Source of the DNA: Cupriavidus basilensis OR16
GTDB taxonomy: Bacteria; Pseudomonadota; Gammaproteobacteria; Burkholderiales; Burkholderiaceae
Direction: 5' to 3'
Length of the DNA: 64,000 nt
Assembly: GCF_000243095.1 (NCBI RefSeq)
Contig: NZ_AHJE01000013.1
Location: 1 to 64,000 of the forward strand
A program made the position numbers and the translations under genes. The notes below the pieces were generated by a model. The model did not search any database. It was not told the origin of the DNA and saw only the letters and a program-made list of their open reading frames with translations. Positions 48,918-59,729 of the stretch are shown here, in pieces. Position 1 is the stretch's first letter. Each line of letters begins with the position of its first letter.

Positions 48918-49307
48918 ATGGTCGCTGATCCTCTCAAGCTCTTCGGGCTACACCTTGCAGCACTGCGCAAACAGCGTGGCTGGTCACAGGAAAAGCTCGC
49001 GCTCGAAAGCGGCATGGCGCGCTCCTACCTCAGCGGTATCGAGCGCGGCATGCGCAATGTCTCCTTGATCAATATCTGCGCACTGGCCGGCACGCTTGGC
49101 GTGGACGCCCGCGAGATGCTCAACTTCAGCGAGGCCGGCAGCAACGGCCGTGGCAGCGCGCTCGTGCTGGAGCAACGCTGCGCCGAGTTCAACATCACGC
49201 CGGCACAGCGCGTCACCGTGCGTCACATGGCCTTGATGACCGATGCGGAGCAGGATGTGATTGCATCGGTGGCGCGCACGATCGCCGTCAGGGCCATGCA
49301 GGCCTGA
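48918..49307 (+). CDS. XRE-family HTH regulator
   Basis: A 129-residue regulator with an N-terminal HTH (LHLAALRKQRGWSQEKLALE, SGMARSYLSGIERGMRNVSL) like the Cro/CI and SinR type. The C-terminal part is short with no known sensing domain. An overlapping palindrome lies in its promoter, so autoregulation is plausible. It converges with the Ser/Thr dehydratase gene. Confidence 0.85.
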   Translation: MVADPLKLFGLHLAALRKQRGWSQEKLALESGMARSYLSGIERGMRNVSLINICALAGTLGVDAREMLNFSEAGSNGRGSALVLEQRCAEFNITPAQRVTVRHMALMTDAEQDVIASVARTIAVRAMQA

Positions 49308-49346
49308 CGGCGCCGCGCAGGCCAGCCGCGCGGAGCGGCACCGGGC

Positions 49347-50366
49347 TCAGCGGGCGCTGGCGGGCGCGTCCACCGCCAGCAGTTCGGCGAAACGCTCGGC
49401 GTCAAGGTTGGACCCGCACACGATCAGCGCGACCTTCTTGCCCGCCAGCGTCTGGCGCAGGGGCCCCAGCAGCGCCGCGGTGGACACCGCGGTGGCAGGC
49501 TCCGTGGCCAGCTTCATGTCGCGATACAGGACGCGCATGGCGGCGCGTATCGCCTCGTCGGATACGCGCACCATGCCGTCGACAAACTGGCGGCACATGC
49601 CGTAGCTGTAGTCCAGCGCATAGGGCGCGCCCAGGCTGTCGGCAATCGTCGTGACGCGCTCCAGCGTTTGCGGCCGCCCGGCCTCGAAGCTACGGTTCAT
49701 GGCATCGGCGCCCTCCGGCTCGACCCCGTAGACCCGGCAAGCCGGATTGATCTGCTTGACTGCCGCGGCGATGGCGCCCCACAAGCCGCCGCCGCCCACC
49801 GGCACCACGACCGCATCCAGCCCGGCCACCTGGCGCATCAGCTCAAGCCCGACCGTGGCCGTGCCCTGCGCGATCAGCGGGCCGTCGTACGGGTGCACCA
49901 TGGTGCGGCCCTCGTCGGCCACCAGTTGCAGCGCGCGGTCGAAAGCCGCATGGACGTCCGGCAGCAGCAGCACCTCGGCGCCCGCCTCACGGCAGGCCGC
50001 CACGCGCGCCGGGCTGGCGGTGGCCGGCATTGCCAGCTTGGCGCCGACACCGGCCACCTTGGCCGCGTAGGCTACCGCCATGGCATGGTTGCCGGCACTG
50101 GCCGCTACCACGCCGCGCGCGCGTGCGGCGGCATCCATGTGTTCGATGCTGTTGAGCGCGCCACGCACCTTGAACGTGCCGGTGATCTGGAACAACTCCA
50201 GCTTGAGCCAGACTTCCGTGCCCGCATCGAGCTGCTGGGCCGCGCCGGTCTGCCAGCGCCACGCGGGCGTCTCCAGCACCTTGCCTTGCAGGCGCCGCGC
50301 GGTGTCCTGGATTTCGGGCAGGGAAGGATAGCGGGCGTGCGCGCGCAGGTCGGAAAGATCGGACAT
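49347..50366 (-). CDS. PLP-dependent threonine/serine dehydratase
   Basis: A 339-residue fold-type II PLP enzyme. The PLP lysine is in GTFKVRGALNS, the phosphate loop is VGGGGLWGA, and SAGNHAMAVAY is the third block. It lacks the C-terminal ACT domain of biosynthetic IlvA, so it is a catabolic-type dehydratase or an amino-acid racemase relative; the exact substrate is open. GGAGAA precedes the ATG at 50366. Confidence 0.85.
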   Translation of the reverse strand: MSDLSDLRAHARYPSLPEIQDTARRLQGKVLETPAWRWQTGAAQQLDAGTEVWLKLELFQITGTFKVRGALNSIEHMDAAARARGVVAASAGNHAMAVAYAAKVAGVGAKLAMPATASPARVAACREAGAEVLLLPDVHAAFDRALQLVADEGRTMVHPYDGPLIAQGTATVGLELMRQVAGLDAVVVPVGGGGLWGAIAAAVKQINPACRVYGVEPEGADAMNRSFEAGRPQTLERVTTIADSLGAPYALDYSYGMCRQFVDGMVRVSDEAIRAAMRVLYRDMKLATEPATAVSTAALLGPLRQTLAGKKVALIVCGSNLDAERFAELLAVDAPASAR

Positions 50367-50768
50367 CGGGTGTTCTCCATCGAATCGGTTGGTCGCGTGC
50401 AGGCCCCTATGGCCGTGCACGGCAAGGGAGGGACCACGGGCCACCGAGCACCAGCCAAAGCCGCAGCTCAGCGACCCCGGATAATTCGAATAATGGAGAA
50501 CGAGAAGGAAATCGACGACGCGCCGGACGCGCAGGCAACCCCGACCGGCATCTCGGCACCCACGCATGCAGCAGCGCCACCGGTATCGGTGGTACGGCAC
50601 AGCGAAGAAGGGGCGAGCGATTGGAACGTCATGGATCGGCAAGTATGCCACAAGCCGCGGCGATGTGGCGGCGTGCGTGGAATGCGCGGGCACGGCGTGC
50701 CGTCCATGCCTTGCCTTGGCTTACTGGAACCGCAGCCACCGGAGGCCACGGGCGAAGTGAACCCGCGG
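50367..50768. other. Gap between the dehydratase gene and ureG
   Basis: 402 bp with no convincing gene. A 90-codon frame from ATG 50492 (MENEKEIDDAPDAQ) has a GGAG-like site, but the rest is low-complexity Pro/Ala/Arg text and it runs on into ureG on the other strand without a stop, so it is not reported as a gene. It may hold the 3' end of the urease transcript and the dehydratase promoter. Confidence 0.45.
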
Positions 50769-51398
50769 CTACACGCCCAGCATGCCCTGGCGCTCGATGA
50801 ACGCGATCACCTCGTCAAGCCCCTGCCCCGACTTCACGCTGCCCATCACGAACGGGCGCGCGCCGCGCATCTTGCGCGCATCGCTCTGCATCACATCCAG
50901 GTTAGCGCCCACATAGGGGGCCAGGTCGGTCTTGTTGATCACCAGCAGGTCCGACTTGGTGATGCCCGGGCCGCCCTTGCGCGGAATCTTCTCGCCGCCG
51001 GCCACGTCGATCACGTAGATGGTCAGGTCCGACAGTTCCGGGCTGAAGGTGGCCGCCAGGTTATCGCCGCCAGACTCGATAAAGACGATGTCGGCATCGG
51101 GAAACTTGCCCAGCATGCGATCGACCGCTTCCAGGTTGATGGAGGCATCCTCGCGGATCGCGGTGTGCGGGCAACCGCCGGTTTCCACACCCATGATGCG
51201 CTCGGCCGGCAATGCGCCGGAGATGGTCAGCAGGCGCTGGTCTTCCTTGGTGTAGATATCGTTGGTGATGGCGATCAGATCATAGCGCTCGCGCATGGCC
51301 TTGCACAGCATCTCCAGCAAGGTGGTCTTGCCGGAACCGACGGGGCCGCCCACGCCGACGCGCAACGGAGGATTCTTCTTGGTACGAACCTGGGTCAT
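50769..51398 (-). CDS. ureG: Urease accessory GTPase UreG
   Basis: The 209-residue GTPase that drives nickel insertion into urease with UreD, UreE and UreF. Walker A is GPVGSGKT, the metal-binding CPH is in [15 protein letters not shown], and [11 protein letters not shown] is the guanine-specificity motif. The last gene of the urea operon visible here; 49 bp after ureF. The ATG at 51398 gives the standard [15 protein letters not shown] start. The frame is intact. Confidence 0.97.
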   Translation of the reverse strand: MTQVRTKKNPPLRVGVGGPVGSGKTTLLEMLCKAMRERYDLIAITNDIYTKEDQRLLTISGALPAERIMGVETGGCPHTAIREDASINLEAVDRMLGKFPDADIVFIESGGDNLAATFSPELSDLTIYVIDVAGGEKIPRKGGPGITKSDLLVINKTDLAPYVGANLDVMQSDARKMRGARPFVMGSVKSGQGLDEVIAFIERQGMLGV

Positions 51399-51447
51399 GG
51401 TGGAGATCTTGTCTTGGGGAATCGTTTGAATGCTGCCGTGGCCCGTT

Positions 51448-52140
51448 TCAGGAACGGAACAGCCGCGAGTACTGCGTCTCATGGCGCGCGGACAGCAGAC
51501 CCAGCATCGGGGAAAAGGTAGACAGCCGCGGTGGCTCGGCATCGGCGCGGCGCACGGCCTCGTCGACGGTCTCCAGCACCGCGGGATGCAGCCGGCGCAG
51601 GATGTGCTGCCCGGCCACCTGCCCCAACGGCACCGCCTTGAGCGCCGCCGATACCTGGTTCTCCGCCCAGCTGAAACAATAAGCCGCGAGGCCATCGCGC
51701 TCATTCACGTCCAGCGCCACGCAGGCCGCGGCAAAGGCGGTAGGCAGGCACACCGGCGCCAACGCCACCAGTTGCGCGCGCAACCGCGCATCGCCCCACT
51801 CCATCTGCGCCACCAGCCGCGCCAGCGACCAGCCCATCTGCTCCGTCTCCAGCCGCAACTCGGCGCTCTCGCGCGTGGCATGGAACCAATCGTTCCATTC
51901 GGCCAGGCGCGTTGCGTCCAGCGTGCGCCAATGGCGATACAGCAGCAGCCAGACGGGCGCTTCGCACTGCGCCTGCACGTCCAGCAGGTTGCTGCGCACC
52001 CACCGCTGCGCGCTGCCAGCATCGCGCACCATGCCGCACTCGATGGCCGCCTCCAGCCCTTGCGAATAGCTGAAGCTGCCTATCGGCAGCGCCGGCGAGG
52101 CGAGGTGCAGCAGGGAGATGAGTTGGGACAGCTGGGTCAT
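51448..52140 (-). CDS. ureF: Urease accessory protein UreF
   Basis: A 230-residue UreF, the scaffold that joins UreG to the UreD-apourease complex. Hallmarks: [18 protein letters not shown] near the N terminus and the C-terminal [11 protein letters not shown]. It starts 21 bp after ureE. An alternative start 15 bp earlier is less likely. The frame is intact. Confidence 0.95.
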   Translation of the reverse strand: MTQLSQLISLLHLASPALPIGSFSYSQGLEAAIECGMVRDAGSAQRWVRSNLLDVQAQCEAPVWLLLYRHWRTLDATRLAEWNDWFHATRESAELRLETEQMGWSLARLVAQMEWGDARLRAQLVALAPVCLPTAFAAACVALDVNERDGLAAYCFSWAENQVSAALKAVPLGQVAGQHILRRLHPAVLETVDEAVRRADAEPPRLSTFSPMLGLLSARHETQYSRLFRS

Positions 52141-52161
52141 GGAACGACTTTGCACTGAAGG

Positions 52162-52807
52162 TCAGTGCTTGTGCCCGCAATGCTCGTCATGGACATGCGG
52201 CGCATGATCGTGGTCGTGGTCGTGGTCGTGCTCGTGACCGTGGTCGTGGTCGTGGTCGTGCTCATGCCCGTGATGCTCATGGAACACCGCCTGCGCCACC
52301 GCATAGTCCTCGGCAAACGTCGCCTCGTGCCCATGCTTGTGCCCGCCGCCGTAGGCGCCGGCTTCCGGCTCGAACGGCAGTTCCGCGCGTTCGGCCTGCA
52401 CGCCGAGGCGGGCCAGCATGTCCGCGAGCACCGGGTCGAACTCCAGGCGCAGGTAGTCGCGGCCCACTTCCACCGGCGTGTGGCGATTGCCGAGGTGGTA
52501 GGCCGCGCGCATCAGCGCCCGCGGATCGCTGGCGCCGACTTGCAGCACGGACTCCGGCGCGGCCTGCACTTCGACGAAGATACCGCCTTCGGTGACCAGC
52601 AGGTCGCCGCCGCGCAGCACGGTGCCGCGCGCGAGGAACAGCGCCACTTCCTGGCCATTGTCGAGCGTGGCGCGCAGGCGGCTCTTGCTGCGCTCGGCAA
52701 AAGGCAGTACCAGCTTGGGCGCGCGACGCACCAGCACGGCGGCGATGCCGTGCGGGGCGGCGAGGTGTTTGTCGATGGGCGGCGAGGTGTTTGTCGATCT
52801 TTTGCAA
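52162..52807 (-). CDS. ureE: Urease nickel chaperone UreE (5' end disrupted by a tandem duplication)
   Basis: UreE delivers Ni2+ to urease. Visible: [38 protein letters not shown], and a His/Asp-rich tail of some 45 residues ([14 protein letters not shown] and on) that binds extra nickel. Near the N terminus a 22-bp tandem duplication at 52755-52798 shifts the frame: the true start (TTG 52807, giving [10 protein letters not shown]) is out of frame with the body. Deleting one copy gives a continuous protein beginning [20 protein letters not shown], the usual UreE length. As it stands only a truncated form from GTG 52737 could be made. Confidence 0.88.
52200..52262 (-). repeat. Hexanucleotide microsatellite coding the His/Asp tail of UreE
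   Basis: On the plus strand GTGGTC-type hexamers repeat about ten times with a few changes, coding alternating His and Asp. Changes of whole units stay in frame, so tail length can vary without harming the protein. Confidence 0.8.
52755..52798. repeat. 22-bp perfect tandem duplication in ureE
   Basis: Two identical 22-bp units, 52755-52776 and 52777-52798, each starting GGGCGGCGAGG and ending TTTGTCGAT. Because 22 is not a multiple of three, the second copy breaks the ureE frame. Confidence 0.93.
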
Positions 52808-52816
52808 AGCGGCCCT

Positions 52817-54534
<1,718 letters not shown>

Positions 54535-54535
<1 letters not shown>

Positions 54536-54840
54536 CACAGCGCTCCCATGATCTTGCCGTTGAAGCCATAGACGATGCGCGCGCCAGCGAGCGCCACCAG
54601 TTCCACCGTGCGGCGCTGCCCCGGCTCGAAGCGCACGGCGGTGCCGGCGGCGATATTCAGGCGGAAGCCGCGCGTGGCCTCACGGTCGAAATCCAGCGCG
54701 GGATTGGTCTCGTAGAAATGGAAATGCGAGCCGACCTGGATCGGGCGGTCGCCGGTGTTGGCCACCGCCACGCTGACCGTGGCACGGCCGGCGTTCAGTT
54801 CGATCTCGCCCTGCGCGGGCATCAGTTCACCGGGGATCAT
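54535..54840 (-). CDS. ureB: Urease beta subunit
   Basis: A 101-residue urease beta subunit: [36 protein letters not shown] and [18 protein letters not shown] are the family blocks. Its stop overlaps the start of ureC. It follows ureJ by 28 bp. Complete. Confidence 0.98.
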
Positions 54841-54868
54841 GATGGGTTCCTTGTCGAGGTCAGCACGG

Positions 54869-55492
54869 TCAGGCGACCATCAGGCCGACGCCATACAGCG
54901 CCACGCCCGCACCGGCCAGCCGTGCCAGCCAGCCCGCGTGGCGGCGCAACGCGCCGCCCAGGCCGATGCCGGCCGCGTGCAGCACCATCGTGGCCACGCC
55001 AAAGCCGCCGACATAGGCGGCTATCGCAGGCAAGGCGCCGGCCGTGGCCGGCAACTCGGATCCGTGCGCATAGCCGTGGAAGACGGCGAAGCCGCCCACG
55101 ATGGCCATCCCCGCCCATGCCGCCAGCCTGGCGCGCAGTGCCACCAGCAAGCCGACCACCAGCAGCGACGCGGCAATCATCGGCTCCACCAGCGGCAGCC
55201 CCGTGCCGGCAAGCCCGAGCGCCGCGCCGGCCAGCATCATGGCCACGAAGGCAAAGGGCATGCGCCAAGCTTCGCGCGGCGAGCGCGCGCCCAGCGCGCT
55301 CCACACGCCCACGCCCACCATGGCTAGCAGGTGATCCATGCCGGTGAAAGGATGCAGCAAGCCGGCGAACAGGCTGGCGCCAACGGTGGTGGCGTCGTGG
55401 CCTGGATGCGCGGCGGCGGCGGCACTGGCAAGCGCCAGCGAGGCGCCCACGGTAGCGAGCCTCACGGCGCGCGAGCGGCTGGAGTGGTTCAT
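54869..55492 (-). CDS. ureJ: HupE/UreJ-family permease, probable nickel transporter
   Basis: A 207-residue membrane protein: signal peptide, then HPGHD and [20 protein letters not shown], the His-rich metal entry motifs of the HupE/UreJ family, and about six spans including [12 protein letters not shown]. In this place, inside the urease operon between ureA and ureB, it most likely supplies Ni2+ to the enzyme. ATG 55492 has GAGG 7 nt upstream and is preferred to 55516. Confidence 0.9.
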   Translation of the reverse strand: MNHSSRSRAVRLATVGASLALASAAAAAHPGHDATTVGASLFAGLLHPFTGMDHLLAMVGVGVWSALGARSPREAWRMPFAFVAMMLAGAALGLAGTGLPLVEPMIAASLLVVGLLVALRARLAAWAGMAIVGGFAVFHGYAHGSELPATAGALPAIAAYVGGFGVATMVLHAAGIGLGGALRRHAGWLARLAGAGVALYGVGLMVA

Positions 55493-55526
55493 GTCTTGAC
55501 CTCGGGTCTTGTTCATCGTGTCTTGT

Positions 55527-55829
<303 letters not shown>

Positions 55830-55885
55830 CGTGGTATTCCCGTTGTTTTCTTGCTTTGTATGTCCGCTGCGCGATCGGCCAACGC

Positions 55886-56755
55886 CTACGTCGCCCACAG
55901 CCTCAGCGGCCTGGCGGCAACGCCGTGGATGGGTTCGCGCAATGCGCTCCATGCCGTCACCATCAGATGCCTGACCGCCTCGATCTGCGCACCCAGCACG
56001 CGCAGCAGCAACATGGACTGGCCGTCCTGCTCAAACCGCGTCACGCCGGCGCGCAGGTCCGGCCCATACGGCAGTTGTTCGGCGAGCGCTTCGGCCAGCG
56101 CCTGCGTGGCGCCCTCGCCTACCGCCCACAGCGTGCCCATGACGTTGAGCCCGTCGAGCCCGGCCACCGCATGCCGCAGCGAGGAGCCAGCGTCCAGTTG
56201 CGCGCATTCGATCCACAGCGGGCGCATACCGCCATTCACCGTGGTCTCCATCGCCAGCGATCCGCGCGCCCACGTTTCGCCGCTGGCCTGCCGGCCCAGC
56301 ACGATCGCATCCCAGCCGATCGCGCTGGCGCCAGGCGCCACCGTCACGGTGGTGGCAAGGCGTGCATGCGCGTCGTCAAAGACGATGTTCTCCTGCGGCA
56401 GCCAGTCCAGCCGCGCGCCGGCCTCCAGCGTCAGCGTGACGCGCTGCGCGGCCTCCCGGCCGAGCGACTTGTACCACTTGGTCGCGCCGGGCGTCGCCAG
56501 CACCGCATGGGCGCCAGCACCCACCGTTACGTCGATGTCCAGGCTGTCGCCGCCGGCTACGCCGGCGGGCGGATGCAGGATCACCACGTGGCAGATCGAC
56601 CCCTCCGGATAGAGTGGCTTTTGCACCAGCAAAGGCCCCCTGTGGCGGCGCTCGACCAGCGCGCTGCGCTCGCCGCGCGCGGCAAACCGCAGGCGCAGGC
56701 TGGCCTCCCATGCGGGTGGCACGGCGAGGGACGAAGGAAAGTCTGGATGACGCAT
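55886..56755 (-). CDS. ureD: Urease accessory protein UreD
   Basis: A 289-residue UreD (UreH) that binds apourease and forms the nickel entry tunnel with UreF. Typical blocks: [31 protein letters not shown] and [17 protein letters not shown] 56755 is preferred to a TTG 30 bp earlier; neither has a strong ribosome site. First gene of the ure part, 192 bp after urtE, a larger gap than elsewhere in the cluster. Confidence 0.93.
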   Translation of the reverse strand: MRHPDFPSSLAVPPAWEASLRLRFAARGERSALVERRHRGPLLVQKPLYPEGSICHVVILHPPAGVAGGDSLDIDVTVGAGAHAVLATPGATKWYKSLGREAAQRVTLTLEAGARLDWLPQENIVFDDAHARLATTVTVAPGASAIGWDAIVLGRQASGETWARGSLAMETTVNGGMRPLWIECAQLDAGSSLRHAVAGLDGLNVMGTLWAVGEGATQALAEALAEQLPYGPDLRAGVTRFEQDGQSMLLLRVLGAQIEAVRHLMVTAWSALREPIHGVAARPLRLWAT

Positions 56756-56882
56756 GAATAGTGGAATGGCGGAGGCGGCCGGCAATGCATCGTGTGCTGG
56801 ATGCGGGCATCATAGCGCGCAGCCAGAAGCACTGGAAGTGGTATTCGGGGCGGTGTCCGAACCATCACCGGCACGCGTTCGT

Positions 56883-56933
56883 CCTCTCCTGCACAGCGGG
56901 AGAGGGGAACACACCCGCATGACGATCATGCGG
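56883..56933 (-). repeat. Two hairpins in the urtE-ureD gap
   Basis: CCTCTCC/GGAGAGG arms (56883-56889 and 56899-56905) and CCGCATGA/TCATGCGG arms (56915-56922 and 56926-56933) form two stem-loops in the only long gap of the urt-ure cluster. There is no T run, so they may slow or process the transcript rather than end it. Confidence 0.5.
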
Positions 56934-56947
56934 CTCCGCGTGTGATA

Positions 56948-57640
56948 TCACACCGCGATGAGCTCCCGCACGCCCTCCTCTTCCATCTTCGCGCCCTCGC
57001 CCCTGGCCACCACTTCGCCGCGGCTCATCACCACGTAGTGATCCGCCAGGTGCCGGGCGAATTCGTAGTACTGCTCCACCAGCAGCACGGTCATGCCGAA
57101 CTCATCCACCAGCAGGCGCAGCGCCCGTCCGATGTCCTGGATGATCGAGGGCTGGATGCCTTCGGTCGGCTCGTCCAGGATCAGCAGTTCCGGCTCGCTC
57201 ATCAGCGCGCGGCCGATCGCCAGCTGTTGCTGCTGGCCGCCAGAGAGATCGCCGCCGCGGCGCTGGCGCATGCTGCGCAACACCGGGAACAACTGGTAGA
57301 TGCGGTCCGGCACGCCCGACGGGCTCTTGAGGCTGGCCGCGCCGATCAGCAGGTTCTCCTCCACCGTCAGGCGCGGGAAGATCTCGCGGCCCTGCGGCAC
57401 GTAGGCCAGCCCCGATGCCACGCGCTCGTACGGCGGCTTTTTCTCCAGCGCCTGCCCCGCCCAGCTGATGCTGCCGCTCTTGGTCGGCACCACGCCCATC
57501 AGGCATTTGAGCAAGGTGCTCTTGCCCACGCCATTGCGGCCAAGCAAGGTCGTCAGCTTGCCTTGCGGCACCTCGAAGGTGACGTTGCGCAGGATGTGGC
57601 TGCCGCCGTAGAACTGGTTGAGTGCATTGACCTGCAACAT
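56948..57640 (-). CDS. urtE: Urea ABC transporter ATP-binding subunit UrtE
   Basis: A 230-residue ATPase of the branched-chain amino acid/urea type. Walker A GRNGVGKST, signature LSGGQQQQLAIGRALM, Walker B LLILDEPTEGIQPS. The match of the TEGIQPS and the YGGSHILRNV start with UrtE, and the surrounding genes, support urea. It follows urtD by 35 bp. Confidence 0.94.
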   Translation of the reverse strand: MLQVNALNQFYGGSHILRNVTFEVPQGKLTTLLGRNGVGKSTLLKCLMGVVPTKSGSISWAGQALEKKPPYERVASGLAYVPQGREIFPRLTVEENLLIGAASLKSPSGVPDRIYQLFPVLRSMRQRRGGDLSGGQQQQLAIGRALMSEPELLILDEPTEGIQPSIIQDIGRALRLLVDEFGMTVLLVEQYYEFARHLADHYVVMSRGEVVARGEGAKMEEEGVRELIAV

Positions 57641-57675
57641 AGTCTCGTTCCTTGTTTCTATCCGGTGCGAAGCGC

Positions 57676-58524
57676 TTAGCGGCCGAGATAGGATTCGATC
57701 ACGCGCTCCTCGCGCTTGACGGCGTCGAGCGTGCCTTCGGCCAGCACGCTGCCCTCGGCCAGCACCGTGACCTTGCCCGCATCGCCGGCCAGCGCCGCGA
57801 CGAACTCCATGTCGTGCTCCACCACCATCATCGAGCAGGTGCCGCGCAGGCTGTTGAGCAGCTTGGCCAGCTGCATGGTTTCTTCATCGGTCATGCCCGC
57901 CACCGGCTCGTCGAGCAGCAGCAACTGCGGCTGCTGCATCAGCAGCATGCCGATTTCCAGCCGCTGCTTCTGCCCGTGCGACAGCAAGCCGGCCGGGCGA
58001 TAGGCCTCGTCCTCCAGCCCCGTGAGCGCCAGCGTTTGCTCGATGCGGCGATGTCCTTCGGCCCCCAGGCGCGCCCGCAGCGAATGGAACCAGCGCTTGT
58101 CGCCCTTCATCGCCAGTTCCAGGTTCTCCCACACTTCGTGCTGCTCGAACACGGTGGGCTTCTGGAACTTGCGGCCAATACCGGTCTGCGCGATCCTGGG
58201 CTCGGTCATGCGCATCAGGTCGATGGTCTGGCCGAGGAACACGCGCCCGCTCACATTGGCGTTGCGCGGCCCGGTCTTGCCTGTGATCACGTCCATCATG
58301 GTGGTCTTGCCAGCGCCATTAGGCCCGATCACGCAGCGCAGCTCGCCGTGGTCGATCGACAGCGTGAGCTGGTTGAGCGCGCGAAAGCCATCGAACTGCA
58401 CCGTCACGTCTTCCAGGTAAAGAATGGGGCCGTGCGAGACGTCGATGACGCCCGGCTCCATGACGCGGCCCAGCCCGGTGGTGCCGCCGCTTTCCGCCTG
58501 TTGTGCTCCCAGTGCTGCGTTCAT
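57676..58524 (-). CDS. urtD: Urea ABC transporter ATP-binding subunit UrtD
   Basis: A 282-residue ATPase: Walker A GPNGAGKTT, signature LSHGQKQRLEIGMLLM, Walker B LLLLDEPVAGMTDEE, H-loop VVEHDMEF. The family-typical signature with LSHGQ rather than LSGGQ supports UrtD. The start overlaps the urtC stop (ATGA). Confidence 0.95.
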   Translation of the reverse strand: MNAALGAQQAESGGTTGLGRVMEPGVIDVSHGPILYLEDVTVQFDGFRALNQLTLSIDHGELRCVIGPNGAGKTTMMDVITGKTGPRNANVSGRVFLGQTIDLMRMTEPRIAQTGIGRKFQKPTVFEQHEVWENLELAMKGDKRWFHSLRARLGAEGHRRIEQTLALTGLEDEAYRPAGLLSHGQKQRLEIGMLLMQQPQLLLLDEPVAGMTDEETMQLAKLLNSLRGTCSMMVVEHDMEFVAALAGDAGKVTVLAEGSVLAEGTLDAVKREERVIESYLGR

Positions 58525-59729
58525 GCTTCCCCTCCGCTGCGGGTGGCGGCCGCCGGCGCGTTCGCCGCGTTGCCCGGCGCGGCCTGCGGGCTTGCGCGCA
58601 TGGCGCGCGCGCGCTTGAGCAGGCCGATCACGCCATCCGGCATGTACAGCGTCACCAGCACGAACATCGCACCCAGCAGGAACAGCCAGTACTCGGCGAA
58701 GTACGCCGTGAACATGGTCTTGGCGCCATTGACGATGAAGGCGCCGATGATCGGGCCGATCAGCGTGCCGCGTCCGCCCACGGCCACCCATACCGCCATC
58801 TCGATGGAGTTGGCCGGCGACATCTCGCCCGGGTTGATGATGCCCACCTGCGGCACGTAGAGCGCGCCGGCGATGCCGCACAGCACGGCCGAGAAGGTCC
58901 ACACGAACAGCTTGTAGCCAAGCGGGTTGTAGCCCGAGAACATCACGCGCATCTCGGCATCGCGGATCGCGGTCACGACCCGGCCGAGCTTGGACGTCAC
59001 GATGTAGCGGCAGGCGATAAAGCCCGCCAGCAAGGCAAGGAACGTCAGCACGAAGAGCGCGGTACGGGTCTGCGGCGCCGCCACGGCAAAGCCGGCGATG
59101 CGCTTGAAATCGGTGAAGCCGTTATTGCCGCCGAAGCCGGTCTCGTTGCGGAAGAACAGCAGCATGGCCGCGTACGTCATGGCCTGCGTGATGATGGACA
59201 GGTACACGCCCTTGATGCGCGAGCGGAAGGCGAAGAAGCCGAACAGCCACGCCAGCACGCCCGGCACCAGCACCACCAGCAGCATCGAATAGCCGAGATG
59301 CTCGGTGCCGTGCCAGAACCACGGCATCTCCTTCCAGTCGAGGAACACCATGAAGTCGGGCAGGTCGCTCTTGTACACGCCTTCGCGGCCGATGCTGCGC
59401 ATCAGGTACATGCCCATGGCATAGCCGCCGAGCGCGAAGAACAAGCCGTGGCCGAGGCTGAGAATACCGCAGTAGCCCCACACCAGGTCCAGCGCGATCG
59501 CGGCCAGCGCGAAGCACATGATCTTGCCGATCAGCGTCAGCGCATAGGCCGACAGATGCATGGGATGGCCTTCGGGCACCAGCAGCGCGCACACCGGCAC
59601 GCCGAAGCCCACCACCAGCGCGATCACCAGCAGGGCGGCCCAACTGCGCCCGGAGAACAGCGGCTGGCGCTCCGGCACAGCCAGCCGGAAACCCGCCGTG
59701 GATGGATTCGAGAGTGAAGTCTTCATCAT
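58521..59729 (-). CDS. urtC: Urea ABC transporter permease UrtC
   Basis: A 402-residue inner-membrane permease of the LivM type with about ten spans; blocks include GYCGILSLGHGLFFALGGYA, RDAEMRVMFSGYNPLGYKLF and EMAVWVAVGGRGTLIGPIIG. The GREGVYKSDLPDFMVFLDW insertion is characteristic of UrtC. It overlaps urtB at the start and urtD at the end by 4 bp each, so all are translated together. Confidence 0.96.
   Translation of the reverse strand: MMKTSLSNPSTAGFRLAVPERQPLFSGRSWAALLVIALVVGFGVPVCALLVPEGHPMHLSAYALTLIGKIMCFALAAIALDLVWGYCGILSLGHGLFFALGGYAMGMYLMRSIGREGVYKSDLPDFMVFLDWKEMPWFWHGTEHLGYSMLLVVLVPGVLAWLFGFFAFRSRIKGVYLSIITQAMTYAAMLLFFRNETGFGGNNGFTDFKRIAGFAVAAPQTRTALFVLTFLALLAGFIACRYIVTSKLGRVVTAIRDAEMRVMFSGYNPLGYKLFVWTFSAVLCGIAGALYVPQVGIINPGEMSPANSIEMAVWVAVGGRGTLIGPIIGAFIVNGAKTMFTAYFAEYWLFLLGAMFVLVTLYMPDGVIGLLKRARAMRASPQAAPGNAANAPAAATRSGGEA

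Noticed and set aside
50492-50768. Frame beginning MENEKEIDDAPDAQ as a gene
   Set aside because: Low-complexity text that runs into ureG on the opposite strand without a stop; no family match recognised.
49668-51521. Long plus-strand open frame over the dehydratase and ureG
   Set aside because: No recognisable product, no ribosome site, and both genes on the other strand are well conserved.
52162-52807. ureE as a real pseudogene
   Set aside because: The body and His tail are intact and only a 22-bp duplication disturbs the start, so it is kept as a disrupted gene rather than called dead.
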